Both the position numbers and the translations under genes were made by a program. The notes under the pieces were generated by a model, which was given only the letters and a program-made list of their open reading frames with translations, did not search any database and was not told where the DNA came from. Positions 1-8,964 of a stretch of 32,500 bases of DNA are shown piece by piece (positions within the stretch are counted from its first letter, which is position 1; each line of letters begins with the position of its first letter). The DNA comes from Prorocentrum cordatum (Eukaryota > Sar > Dinophyceae > Prorocentrales > Prorocentraceae): positions 1 through 32,500 of the forward strand of contig CAUYUJ010003647.1 of assembly GCA_963575745.1 (NCBI GenBank), given 5' to 3'.

Positions 1-91
1 GAGGAGCAGGAGGAGGAGCAGGAGGAGCAGGAGGAGGAGCAGGAGGAGCAGGAGGAGGAGGAGGAAGAGGAGGAGGAGGAGGAGGAGGAGG
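1..91. repeat. GGA/GCA trinucleotide microsatellite
   Basis: The first 91 bases are almost pure purine on this strand, built from GGA with interspersed GCA triplets. The tract stops exactly where the spliced-leader sequence of the LINE begins, so it is the left flank of that insertion. Similar GGA-rich tracts recur at 9263-9670 and 31113-31230. The tract is open in several frames only because it lacks stop triplets. Confidence 0.95.
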
Positions 92-113
92 TCCGTAGCC
101 ATTTTGGCTCAAG
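92..113 (+). other. Dinoflagellate spliced-leader (DinoSL) relict
   Basis: These 22 bases match the published dinoflagellate spliced-leader consensus, beginning TCCGTAGCC and ending GGCTCAAG, with T at the variable first position. The leader is normally added to the 5' end of nuclear mRNAs by trans-splicing. Finding it in the genome directly upstream of a coding element, with no intervening promoter, is what a reverse-transcribed and re-integrated mature transcript would leave. It marks the 5' end of the LINE copy and identifies the host lineage. No splice-donor GT follows it, so it is not an SL RNA gene. Confidence 0.93.
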
Positions 114-132
114 TCCGTAGCGTTTCGCTCAG
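114..132 (+). other. Second, degenerate spliced-leader relict
   Basis: The sequence TCCGTAGCGTTTCGCTCAG follows the intact leader without a gap. It keeps the TCCGTAGC start and the GCTCA-G end, but has lost a few central bases and carries substitutions. Tandem leaders of this kind, with the older and more diverged copy inside, are the recognised signature of repeated cycles of trans-splicing and retroposition in dinoflagellates. This one predates the leader at 92-113. An accidental similarity is possible but unlikely given its position. Confidence 0.75.
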
Positions 133-280
133 GGCTTGGCCTGCCTGGCAAGGGGGAACTCGCGGCCCCCGCCATTTCTGACCCTGCGGGTCAGCATTCT
201 CCTTACTGTAATTCCGCGCCGTGGGCGCTACTCTCAGTCATTACGTCTCTTCTGGGTGCTCGCCTGCGGCCACGGCGCTC

Positions 281-1414
281 ATGGGAGGTGAAAAGGAGCG
301 GGTGCGTAGTGACTGGTACTGCAAGGACTGTACGGTCAAGTGGGGCTCTCAGAAGGGCAAGCGTGTGTGCAACTTGGGCACGCATCTTCATTGTAAGCAG
401 TGTCAGATGCACAAGCGCAACGTCTTCGGTGGGAATAAGGAGAGTGGAAGCCCCAGCAAGCACACAGCATCCAAGGCTGCTCCGACCACGCCCTGGGAGA
501 CAAAACGTGTCATTCAGCAGCTGGAGGCAAATATCACAGAGTTGCGTGCTCAACTTCGTGAACGACAGCTGCCACTGCAGTCTAGCCCAATGCAAGTTGA
601 GCCCACGGTGGAAGCCGACGACCTGGACGATGATTCCTTGGACAAACAACTTGCAATGTTGGACACAAAGTTGCAGAAGCTCCCTGAGGCGCTGGTCAAA
701 GAAGTCCCTGAGTTGGCAAGTACTAGGAAGGAGCTTGTTGCACAGCGGGACAAACTTCAGCTGGAAAGACGTGAACGTAAGCCTGTTGGAGTGCAGATCA
801 ATGAGGTCAATCGCAAGCTCTACCAGCTGGACCAGAAGATCCAAAAAGCAGAAGCCGCTGCTGATCAGCGGCAAAAGCAACTCAAGCTGCTGCAGGAGGC
901 AATCGAGGAGGACCAGACCAACTTGGCCACTCCCCGTCAGCAGCAGGTTACACTTGAAGACCAGCGTGCGCAACTGGCCGCCACTGCTCTTCGGCCTCCC
1001 GCTCAGGCGGCAGATGGAGCTATGGTATCGGTACAACGCGCCCTCTTCAAGCTGGATACTTTGGAAGCTGTTCTCAAAAAGCATGGGGTGGATGGCGAAT
1101 TGCTATCTAAGATTGTTCAAGAGGAGGACTTGGCGAAGCTTGTTCAACCAGCGGTGGCAGAACCTGCAGGTAACCTCCTACCTCGACCAGTGGCTGTGGC
1201 CGCAGGGGCTACATCAGACATGGTGGTGGAACCTGAGGAACCTGCAGTTGCCCTCCCTAGTCTACGCGACGCCGACGAGGAGGCTCTTCGCGATATCTTT
1301 GTCGAATCAGGGGCTGTCGACTCCGAGGCAGTTGCGAAGTTGGACCTTGGGAAACTACGTGCCGCAGCTAACCTTATGCACAAGCGAGTATCGCGCTACA
1401 GCCCATACGAGTGA
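281..1414 (+). CDS. LINE ORF1: Cys/His motif and coiled-coil protein
   Basis: This frame encodes about 377 residues from the ATG at 281. An in-frame GTG at 221 is less likely as a start. The N-terminus has paired Cys motifs (CKDC, then CNLG and HCKQC within about 30 residues), which suggests a zinc-binding fold for nucleic acid. The middle, roughly residues 80-240, is rich in Glu, Gln, Lys and Leu with few helix breakers (for example LQLERRERK and KQLKLLQEAIEED) and reads as a long coiled coil. The C-terminal third is Ala/Val/Glu-rich. This architecture fits LINE ORF1 proteins, which coat the RNA and multimerise. A second frame (288 onward) is also open across the gene. I treat it as a by-product up to 1414 because it lacks comparable composition or motifs. 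Confidence 0.75.
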   Translation: MGGEKERVRSDWYCKDCTVKWGSQKGKRVCNLGTHLHCKQCQMHKRNVFGGNKESGSPSKHTASKAAPTTPWETKRVIQQLEANITELRAQLRERQLPLQSSPMQVEPTVEADDLDDDSLDKQLAMLDTKLQKLPEALVKEVPELASTRKELVAQRDKLQLERRERKPVGVQINEVNRKLYQLDQKIQKAEAAADQRQKQLKLLQEAIEEDQTNLATPRQQQVTLEDQRAQLAATALRPPAQAADGAMVSVQRALFKLDTLEAVLKKHGVDGELLSKIVQEEDLAKLVQPAVAEPAGNLLPRPVAVAAGATSDMVVEPEEPAVALPSLRDADEEALRDIFVESGAVDSEAVAKLDLGKLRAAANLMHKRVSRYSPYE

Positions 1415-1466
1415 TTGGGCATGGCTGCATGGTGATGATTTCTGGCAATATTTCTTTGATTTTACC

Positions 1467-2201
1467 ATGACGTGTACGATTCATGATGGACAACGACAGA
1501 TGGACATTCTTGGCGATTTCTGGCAGCTGTACGTGGTATCACGCGAAGAGCTGAGCGGAGCTACGTCGAGGTTGGCCACGCTATTTATGGCAGCAGAATT
1601 TTCCCTGAACTTGCGGCCAGGCATGGAGGTGACATTATCAGAGTCTGCTTTTGCTACTCCCGAGGCGAAGGAACCCCCGTCTTCTGGGACCCAGGGCTTC
1701 AGAGAACCCAGGGTCCTGGATTTGCCGATGCGGCCCAACGGCCACCGCGCGGCCTTCTCCCAGGGGGATATGCCTCGTCGCCAAAAAGGGAAAGGATACT
1801 GGAAAAGAACGCGACGGATCAAGGCTCAGGCAGAGCCACCTTCCGCCATGGGTCGTCCACCTCCTGAATTGTTTGACCACGTTCGTGAACAACGGGAGCA
1901 GGCCATGGACGACTACGTCACGATGCGCCAGGACCTGCAGTCTTGGGCGGCTATGTGGATGGACGACTTAGTGTTCGGTCCGCGAGGCGACAACAATTGG
2001 AGGCGATGGTGTGAACCTTTCCTAGACGAAATGTTTCGGCGTGGAGGCAATCATGGGCTAAGGGTTGCTCTTTTACGCTGGTGTCCACGCCGTACCCTTG
2101 CTCAGATCATTGAGGAACTATGTGCCAGAGCTTGGAGGCAGGCAGCACCACGACGCACGGCCTTTTTTGCAGCGGCTGGCAGATATGCCACATACGGATA
2201 G
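1467..2201 (+). CDS. LINE middle reading frame, unassigned
   Basis: After ORF1 stops at 1414, coding character continues in another frame until the stop at 2201. The first ATG after ORF1 is at 1467, but the frame is open far upstream, so a frame change inside ORF1 is an alternative to independent initiation. The product has a basic patch near residues 105-125 (RRQKGKGYWKRTRRIK) and a Trp-rich, probably helical segment (LQSWAAMWMDDLVFG, then NNWRRWCEPFLDEMFRR). I recognise no domain. It overlaps the first ATG of ORF2 (2185) by 17 bases, which could couple translation. It may be the C-terminal part of ORF1 or the N-terminal part of ORF2 in an undamaged copy. Confidence 0.5.
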   Translation: MTCTIHDGQRQMDILGDFWQLYVVSREELSGATSRLATLFMAAEFSLNLRPGMEVTLSESAFATPEAKEPPSSGTQGFREPRVLDLPMRPNGHRAAFSQGDMPRRQKGKGYWKRTRRIKAQAEPPSAMGRPPPELFDHVREQREQAMDDYVTMRQDLQSWAAMWMDDLVFGPRGDNNWRRWCEPFLDEMFRRGGNHGLRVALLRWCPRRTLAQIIEELCARAWRQAAPRRTAFFAAAGRYATYG

Positions 2202-5200
2202 GTATGGGTACGAGATGCAGCACTGGCGTGAACTTGCTGAGCTTCGGGCCATGCTGAGGAGACTATTGCAAGCACGTGCGCCTACACCTAACTATCTTCC
2301 TGCCCCCCGCCGCCCTCACCAAGATGAAGATCAGGTGGTGGATATGCTGCAGGAGGGCGAACATGGGCCAGGCCAAGGTGGCTTGCCAGAGCCAGTCCCA
2401 CCGCTACATCGCGACACCCGTGATGGTCATGAGGGGCGTCGGGTGCAGGGTTGGCTCACTACGGTTAATGTCGCGGGCGCTGGTTCACTCATTGGTTACT
2501 TGTCTCAAGAACCTGAAGGCAAAGTTTTCGCGGTACAAGAGCACCATGCTCATGGCGATCGGCTGCTATCCATACAGAGACAAGCCCGAGACTTAGATTA
2601 CCATGGATGTTGGTCACCAGCTTCGGTGACAGAAGCAGGCGGCACGAGAGCGGGGGTAGCTGCGTTGGTCACGACTGATATCACGGTGACTGAGGCCCCA
2701 TTTCGCGCACAGGTGAATTTACCCGAATATAGGTTTGTGGCGGCACACCTACACTGGGGAGTACCAAAAGGCATCGTAGTAATGAGCGTGTACTTGCACG
2801 ACGATCAGGGCCTCGACGCTGACAACATGGCCATCAGATCAGGCATCTTGAAGTATGTTGGATTGCTCAACTTTTTGGGTATGGATTGGATTGTCCTGGG
2901 AGATTGGAACTTACAACCTGATGTCTGGGCTGACGAATGGCTGGAACAGGTGCATGGTTTTCTCCTTGTCCCCGAGACTTCCACTTGTCATAAGAGTATG
3001 TTGGGCGCGGTTTTCGGTTGCGCGCTAGTGGCCAACAACATTAACACGCGCATGCAGAAGCCAGAGGTGGTACATGACTCTGCAATAGCTACACACTCGC
3101 CTGTTCGATATTCGCTGTTGGCACATGATATTCCGACATGGCGTAGGGTTATTGATGAACCGCGAGGGTTCGGATCAGTTCCTCCTATTGGTTGTCCGTA
3201 CTACCCTCGGCGGGGTGCTTGGTGTCAGGTACGATTGGCAGTGTTAGACGCACATGGCAATGCGTCGCTGCAGACGGCCTGGGACGAAGTGGTACAGCAG
3301 ATCGAACTGGAGTTGGCGGACAGGTGGCAGCTTCGAGGGGCCAACCATCGCAAACATCTTGGACGTGTTGGTGCTGTTTCATGGAGGTGGGAAAAGGTTG
3401 CGTGGCAACCACCACGGAAACGTACCTATATTTCTCAAGAGGTGAACTGCTGGCAGGTAGCAGAACGGTGGGCATCTCACCTTGCACGAGTACGAGCCCA
3501 TCTTGGAGAGCATTGCCAACGGCTTCAGAGTGCACATGCTGTTTGCCCAGTTTCCTCACAGCAATGCAGGCATGTAGTTAAGATCGTCAAGGAAGCTGCG
3601 ATTTTCTTGAGCAAGGTTGCTGGTGCTAAGCAGATTATTGCTGGGCTTACGGATGGGGTTAGAACTTTCTTCGCGTCAGGTATTGCGGTCTTCTTGAATG
3701 ACGACTTCGGCGATATGGTCCAGTACATAGCAGAGCAGGCTGGCAATTTCACCAAGCAGGCCGTCTCCGACAAGTACAAGGCATGGAAAGATTGGGCAGA
3801 TCGTTCCTTTCTTCGCGGTGCTAGTGCTGCGCATCGGTTTACTAAGGTACAACAGGCGCCTGAGAATTTGAAGTCTATGGTGTACGGAAGTCCCCATGCA
3901 CTAGCAGACAGGGAGATGGGCACGTGGCGCGAAGTATGGCAACATCACGGTTATAAGCTACCTGACAGGCCTATTGATTTTACTTCGTTGCCCACGCTAC
4001 CAGCGATCAGTGTTCCTGAACTGCGGGCGGCGTCTCTTTTTTTTCCTGAGCGTACGGCTGTGGGACAAACGGGGATCGCGCCGAGGGCGCTATGGCATGT
4101 CTCGGATGAGGGCCTGGCGGTGGTCAACCTGTTGTTTTCGCGCTGTGAAGACCTTGGATGGTGGCCTGGGGATCGCATTGTTAATGTTCTTGTTCGGTTG
4201 GCCAAACCTGACGGGGGAAGTCGTCTCATATGCTTGGTCAACACCCTGCTGCGGCCATGGGCACGTGTCCGATCCTCGGTGGCCAAGCGTTGGATTCGGA
4301 ATGCTAAGATTCCCAACATTTGGGGTACTGGTGGCGCTGGGAGGTCTTCTACAGCGTCGGCGGTGGATCACAATATCACAGCGGAAATGGCCTTCTATCT
4401 GGGTGAGTTCTCGGTGGCAGCTCTTCTCGATGCATGGAAAGCGTTCGAGTCGGTTTCGCCGTCTGCTCTGGTGGATCAGTCTCGGCTGGAAGGTTTTCCT
4501 GTCTTGCTTACGTGGATGACGTTGCAATACCATTTACAACCCAGAACTCTCAAATGTCATGGGTCTCTTTCTATATGGTACAGATCTGCGCAAGGTATTT
4601 TGGCAGGATGCAGTATGTCCACGACTATGCTGACGGTACTCACAGCAAAGGCCATTCGACGACTTGCTAGAGACGATATTATACCACGTGCATTGGTAGA
4701 TGACGTTTCGGCGCAGTGGGTTGGCAGTTCGACACAGCAGCTCAGTTGTTTCTGGGCGGCGCTGAAAGGTTTTATCTTTGATGTTAAGGAAGTTGGGCTC
4801 GTTATTCAGGCTAGCAAGTCAGGTTTTGTTGCCACGTCGGCCGCAGTGATCAAGGCATCTAAGGCGGCATCGGATTACTGCCACATTCCCTCGAAGCCGC
4901 ACATGCGGAATTTGGGGCATGAGCTACATGGGCCAGTAGTTAGGCGCACTATTGCCAAGAAGCGTTTGGCAAGTCTCAAACAACGTGCGCATCGGATACA
5001 TGCATTCCGACGGACGGTGGGTACCAAAGTCACGCGACTGTGGAGGACTGGGCTACTGCCGTCAGTGGCTCACGGGTCGTCGGCCAGCGGCGTGTCTGAC
5101 AAGGAGTTGGAGGTCATGAGGAACATATCCGCCACTATGGCGGGATACCCCAAGCGTGGAGCAAGCAGTACTCTTTACTTGGCGACTCAACGTGACCCAT

Positions 5201-6039
5201 GGTATGATCCCATCTTCGATGCAACTACTGGGCCGACGTTCCATTACCATAGATTGGTGTGGGAGCAGCTTGTTGTACTAAGCAGGTTGGAACGTGCCTG
5301 GCAAGCAGTTAATGCCACTTCTCTCAGTTGGAGTACGGCTCGAGGCCCGATTGGTGTAGTCAAGTTGTCCCTACAAAGGGTAGGATGGCGTAAGTTGTCT
5401 TCGACAGTGGTGCAAGATGATCTGGGGTGCAGCTGGTCACTTTTGCAGGTGGCCCCGCTTCTACTTCGTGATTTACTTCGTGCAGGTATTCAGCGATATC
5501 AGATGCAACGTATCCTGGCACATCACGAACAGCGGGAGCCTGGCACGATATTGTGGGCGCGCGGGCTGCGTGCTTGCCTGGGCGGACCTTCGGCTACGGT
5601 CAAAAACCCTAAGACGGCTGGCGCGCTCAGGGCTCTATGGTCTGGGTCGCTGTGGACTAAGGTGCGTCTTGCGGCACACAACAAGGTCGGCGATTCACGG
5701 TGTCGTGCCTGCCAAGGCGACGATGAGACAATTGGCCACGTTTGCTTCAAGTGCGATGCGGTTAATAAGTGGCTATTGGAAGGTGAGGGCGATCATCCCA
5801 TGCCTGATGAGCTCACGTCTTTTCGAGATTCGATTTTGCAGAACGGGACCATCAATCGCCCGAACGTTTGCGATGAGTGCTTTGAGCTTAGTGTGGGGCT
5901 ACCGCAGGTACCAGGGGACTGGCAACATGCAGCGCCTGACCCTCCTGCGCGGTACTGGGGATCTTGGGCTGGGTCGCCGGTAAACTGGCCAAGCGTAGTT
6001 TTTACGGACGGCTCGGCTATTCCATCCAGCATTTTCTGA
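2185..6039 (+). CDS. LINE ORF2: endonuclease and reverse transcriptase
   Basis: From the ATG at 2185 this encodes about 1284 residues; a TTG at 2065 is in the same frame. Residues about 93-310 form an endonuclease/exonuclease/phosphatase domain: catalytic Glu119 in VQEHH, GDWN with Asp240 and Asn242, and His304 in ATHSPV. This is the enzyme that nicks target DNA to prime reverse transcription. Residues about 666-860 form the reverse transcriptase: Asp749 in LLDAWKAFE, then QGILAGCSMS, and the catalytic LVDD (Asp839-Asp840) in place of the usual YADD. A Cys/His cluster (CRACQGDDETIGHVCFKC) starts at residue 1173. The frame ends just after the first RNase H motif, FTDGSA with Asp1275, where a frame change truncates it. 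All catalytic residues of the endonuclease and RT that I can identify are intact. Confidence 0.88.
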   Translation: MPHTDRYGYEMQHWRELAELRAMLRRLLQARAPTPNYLPAPRRPHQDEDQVVDMLQEGEHGPGQGGLPEPVPPLHRDTRDGHEGRRVQGWLTTVNVAGAGSLIGYLSQEPEGKVFAVQEHHAHGDRLLSIQRQARDLDYHGCWSPASVTEAGGTRAGVAALVTTDITVTEAPFRAQVNLPEYRFVAAHLHWGVPKGIVVMSVYLHDDQGLDADNMAIRSGILKYVGLLNFLGMDWIVLGDWNLQPDVWADEWLEQVHGFLLVPETSTCHKSMLGAVFGCALVANNINTRMQKPEVVHDSAIATHSPVRYSLLAHDIPTWRRVIDEPRGFGSVPPIGCPYYPRRGAWCQVRLAVLDAHGNASLQTAWDEVVQQIELELADRWQLRGANHRKHLGRVGAVSWRWEKVAWQPPRKRTYISQEVNCWQVAERWASHLARVRAHLGEHCQRLQSAHAVCPVSSQQCRHVVKIVKEAAIFLSKVAGAKQIIAGLTDGVRTFFASGIAVFLNDDFGDMVQYIAEQAGNFTKQAVSDKYKAWKDWADRSFLRGASAAHRFTKVQQAPENLKSMVYGSPHALADREMGTWREVWQHHGYKLPDRPIDFTSLPTLPAISVPELRAASLFFPERTAVGQTGIAPRALWHVSDEGLAVVNLLFSRCEDLGWWPGDRIVNVLVRLAKPDGGSRLICLVNTLLRPWARVRSSVAKRWIRNAKIPNIWGTGGAGRSSTASAVDHNITAEMAFYLGEFSVAALLDAWKAFESVSPSALVDQSRLEGFPVLLTWMTLQYHLQPRTLKCHGSLSIWYRSAQGILAGCSMSTTMLTVLTAKAIRRLARDDIIPRALVDDVSAQWVGSSTQQLSCFWAALKGFIFDVKEVGLVIQASKSGFVATSAAVIKASKAASDYCHIPSKPHMRNLGHELHGPVVRRTIAKKRLASLKQRAHRIHAFRRTVGTKVTRLWRTGLLPSVAHGSSASGVSDKELEVMRNISATMAGYPKRGASSTLYLATQRDPWYDPIFDATTGPTFHYHRLVWEQLVVLSRLERAWQAVNATSLSWSTARGPIGVVKLSLQRVGWRKLSSTVVQDDLGCSWSLLQVAPLLLRDLLRAGIQRYQMQRILAHHEQREPGTILWARGLRACLGGPSATVKNPKTAGALRALWSGSLWTKVRLAAHNKVGDSRCRACQGDDETIGHVCFKCDAVNKWLLEGEGDHPMPDELTSFRDSILQNGTINRPNVCDECFELSVGLPQVPGDWQHAAPDPPARYWGSWAGSPVNWPSVVFTDGSAIPSSIF

Positions 6040-6070
6040 ACTGAGACGTTGCGGCTGGGCTTGTGTCCAA

Positions 6071-7075
6071 ATGTCTCCTGAGGGATATCCAGCTCGTGCA
6101 GTCTACGGAGGCCTTCCAGGGGTGCAGCAGACTATTGGAGCAGCAGAGCGGCATTGCGTTTTACAGGCTCTAAGGCACTTTCCTGGAGTGAAGCTGGTGG
6201 TCACAGATGATCTTTCGGCGCTCGTCATTGAAGGCAACCGTTGGGACGAGTATGATGCGCTCGCTGGCGCACGGCATGCTGGCATTTGGAGGGCCATTCG
6301 CAACTTTGCTCAAGCACGGAAAGTAGCACCTCCTACCTTCGGCTGGTGCCCCTCTCATCTTGACCTGGATGAAGTGGCGGCTGGAGTTGCCAAACGTGAA
6401 GCTAATTTCGATTGGGTCTTGGGCAATGCCTGGGCTGATCATTTTGCGAATCAGGGTGCGAAGGACATCGGATATGCAGAAGGCTACTGCGACTTGTTCA
6501 AGATGGCGCTGGCTCAATCCAAGTTGATGGCCAGGTACCTGGGGTTCACGCTGTGCAGGTTGTTTCAGCAGCAGCTCTGGGAGTCCCAAGGTCGCCAGGT
6601 ACGAGTTCCATGCTTCCAGCCACGTATCACGGTATTAGAGCATATTTTTTGGAGATCTGATGATTATGCAGAGTATCGGTGCAGGCAGTGTGGGGTGCGT
6701 GCTGCCACTACAACTCACCTGGACAACTTGGGTTGGGGTAGTCGTAAGCACTGTAGGGCGTCGGAGCATCAACGATTGCAGTGTGACATCTTTTTCGGCA
6801 CTCCCAAGGGCCTCACTTACCAGCCTGTGCGCAGTGAGGCGGTGCATGAAGCCGTGCAACTAGCCGATGCCCTACTTGGAGAGGACATTTCAGAGCAGGT
6901 GGTGGTGGATTCGTCAGAGGCACCTCAAATGGCGGCGCATGCCTTTTTCGCTGGCCAAGGCCACACGTTGCAATGGGATGGTCTGGCGTGCGTCTGTGTA
7001 CGTTGTGCTGGCTCTTCGACTGACGTTGCGAAGAAGGTGCTCAAGCTCAAAAAAAGTTTGCCCTGGGGCGTCTAA
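6071..7075 (+). pseudogene. LINE RNase H remainder and C-terminal Cys/His region
   Basis: This frame continues the RNase H domain that ORF2 begins. Upstream of the ATG at 6071 the same frame reads SELRRCGWACVQ (about 6035-6070), the strand that follows TDGS in RNase H, so the true continuation starts near 6030. It then carries the Glu of AAERHC (6146), the Asp of VTDDLSA (6206) and the final Asp of GNAWADHF (6437). With the Asp at the end of ORF2 this gives a full DEDD set. Two Cys/His-rich stretches follow (YRCRQCG...HCRASEH, and HTLQWDGLACVCVRC), possibly zinc-binding. The change from ORF2 is equivalent to one extra base between about 6010 and 6037. It could be a mutation, an assembly error or a translational shift. 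Confidence 0.8.
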
Positions 7076-7179
7076 GGATCCAGCTGTCAGGAAGAACCAG
7101 ATCAAGTGGATTTGTCGGTTTGCCAAAGCGCGCTCCATCGAGTTCCACACGTCGGTCATGGCCCAGATGAAGCTGTGAC

Positions 7180-7216
7180 TATTGCGAAGGCCTGACGGCC
7201 GGTGCCGCCGACCCTG
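7180..7216 (+). repeat. Candidate LINE 3'-end stem-loop, copy A
   Basis: These 37 bases in the LINE 3' untranslated region match 14601-14637 at 34 positions. They contain GGCC-TGAC-GGCC, which can fold into a 4-bp stem with a 4-base loop, followed by GGTGCCGCCGACC. In many LINEs the reverse transcriptase recognises a 3' stem-loop that is shared with truncated copies and SINEs. Position and recurrence suggest the same here, but this is inference from two copies. Confidence 0.55.
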
Positions 7217-7237
7217 TTCGCAATGCGCAGCAAGAGA

Positions 7238-8540
7238 TTACGAGGTTGCTCAAGGTCGGCTTGGCTGGAGCCCAGGGGAAGAGGAGTCCCAGGGGGGGGC
7301 GTCGTATCTGACCCGGGGGGGGGGTCGCTACCCCCCCCCCCCTCCCGGCGGGGGAGGGATCAAAGGGAAGGGGCTTCCCTTCGACTCAATTACGAGGTTG
7401 CTCAAGGTCGGCTTGGCTGGAGCCCAGGGGAAGAGGAGTCCCAGGGGGGGGCGTCGTATCTGACCCGGGGGGGGTCGCTACCCCCCCCCCTCCCGGCGGG
7501 GGAGGGATCAAAGGGAAGGGGCTTCCCTTCGACTCAATTACGAGGTTGCTCAAGGTCGGCTTGGCTGGAGCCCAGGGGAAGAGGAGTCCCAGGGGGGGGC
7601 GTCGTATCTGACCCGGGGGGGGGGTCGACACCCCCCCCCCCCTCCCGGCGGGGGAGGGATCAAAGGGAAGGGGCTTCCCTTCGACTCAATTACGAGGTTG
7701 CTCAAGGTCGGCTTGGCTGGAGCCCAGGGGAAGAGGAGTCCCAGGGGGGGGCGTCGTATCTGACCCGGGGGGGGGTCGACACCCCCCCCCCCCCTCCCGG
7801 CGGGGGAGGGATCAAAGGGAAGGGGCTTCCCTTCGACTCAATTACGAGGTTGCTCAAGGTCGGCTTGGCTGGAGCCCAGGGGAAGAGGAGTCCCAGGGGG
7901 GGGCGTCGTATCTGACCCGGGGGGGGGGTCGACAACCCCCCCCCCCCTCCCGGCGGGGGAATCAAAGGGAAGGGGCTTCCCTTCGACTCAATTACGAGGT
8001 TGCTCAAGGTCGGCTTGGCTGGAGCCCAGGGGAAGAGGAGTCCCAGGGGGGGGCGTCGTATCTGACCCGGGGGGGGGGTCGACACCCCCCCCCCACCCCC
8101 CCCCCCCCAGGGGGGAGAAATTCGGGAAGGGCTTCCCTTCGACTCAATTACGAGGGTGCTCAAGGTCGGCTTGGCTGGAGCCCAGGGGAAGAGGAGTCCC
8201 AGGGGGGGGCGTCGTATCTGACCCGGGGGGGGGTCGACACCCCCCCCCCCCTCCCGGCGGGGGAGGGATCAAAGGGAAGGGGCTTCCCTTCGACTCAATT
8301 ACGAGGTTGCTCAAGGTCGGCTTGGCTGGAGCCCAGGGGTTGCTCAAGGTCGGCTTGGCTGGAGCCCAGGGGAAGAGGAGTCCCAGGGGGGGGCGTCGTA
8401 TCTGACCCGGGGGGGGGGTCGCTACCCCCCCCCCCCTCCCGGCGGGGGAGGGATCAAAGGGAAGGGGCTTCCCTTCGACTCAATTACGAGGTTGCTCAAG
8501 GTCGGCTTGGCTGGAGCCCAGGGGAAGAGGTCTCCCAGGG
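7238..8540. repeat. GC-rich tandem array, period about 150 bp
   Basis: Monomers begin with TTACGAGGTTGCTCAAGG at 7238, 7390, 7538, 7690, 7842, 7992, 8148 and 8299, with a final partial unit at 8484. Each contains a G-run followed by a C-run joined by TCGACA or TCGCTA, so it can fold on itself, and a second inverted pair AGGGAA/TTCCCT. Unit length varies mainly through the lengths of the G and C runs. The eighth unit has an extra internal duplication of about 35 bp at 8305-8374, and the sixth has lost part of its right half. The long open frames over this block on both strands are artefacts of a stop-free repeat. A diverged relative of the right half occurs at 31229-31395. Confidence 0.95.
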
Positions 8541-8747
8541 AAAGGGAAGGACAGAGACGACGAGTACAAAGAATGACGGAGATGACGGCTCGAACGGAAA
8601 AGCCCCTCACACACGCCGACAGGGTCGGCGGATTTTTGTCGTGGGCGGAGGTGGTGATCTCGCCTGCTTTGACCAGCGGATGTTCTTGCTGTGCTGGCAT
8701 CCAGAAATCCTGGTGAGCCAGGTTCGTGTCGCCACGGTGGTGAGTCC
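8541..8747. other. Non-coding spacer
   Basis: This stretch follows the last partial unit of the 150-bp array. It is mixed sequence with no convincing coding frame. The only local structure I see is a short CGCCGAC-AGG-GTCGGCG inverted repeat near 8616-8632. Confidence 0.5.
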
Positions 8748-8877
8748 GCTGCCCTGGGCACCAACACGTTGGACCTGGTCACGCGTTGGCAACAGCGTGC
8801 GGCAGCGTCTCTGCTGCCCTGGGCGCCAGCACGTTGGACCCGGTCGCGGGTTGGCAACAGCGTGCGGCAGCGGCTCA
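8748..8877. repeat. Two-copy 65-bp tandem repeat
   Basis: The unit starts GCTGCCCTGGGC at 8748 and again at 8813 and ends in CAACAGCGTGCGGCAGCG. The copies differ by a few substitutions (ACCAACACG against GCCAGCACG; CTGGTCACG against CCGGTCGCG). There is no coding evidence. Confidence 0.85.
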
Positions 8878-8964
8878 TTGCCTGTTTTGCTGGATTCCTG
8901 CGTTGATCTTGTGGTGGGCTTGGGAGTTCAGCTCGTGGGTGCAATGGCTGATTGCATCTCTTTT

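Larger units (their letters stand above)
92..7237 (+). mobile_element. LINE-type non-LTR retrotransposon
   Basis: The element runs from the spliced leader to about the start of the downstream tandem array. It contains, in order, a 5' untranslated region, ORF1 with a Cys/His motif and coiled coil, a middle reading frame, a long ORF2 with apurinic-like endonuclease and reverse transcriptase, and RNase H plus Cys/His motifs in a shifted frame. There are no long terminal repeats. The 3' region (7076-7237) has no poly(A) but contains a GGCC-TGAC-GGCC stem-loop shared with 14601-14637. The full 5' end means this copy is not 5'-truncated, which is uncommon for LINEs. I could not define a target-site duplication. 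The right boundary is inferred from where the 150-bp array begins. Confidence 0.85.

Noticed and set aside
203-1084. Antisense 293-codon frame over LINE ORF1
   Set aside because: Leu-rich mirror of a Gln/Lys/Glu-rich coiled coil. The sense strand has the Cys/His motif and element context.
288-1414. Second sense frame overlapping ORF1
   Set aside because: Open but Ser/Trp/Arg-rich without motifs. I accept this frame only after ORF1 ends, from about 1415.
7202-8347. Long open frames on both strands over the tandem array
   Set aside because: They follow the repeat period, are Gly/Pro/Arg-rich and exist in several frames at once because the monomer has few stops.
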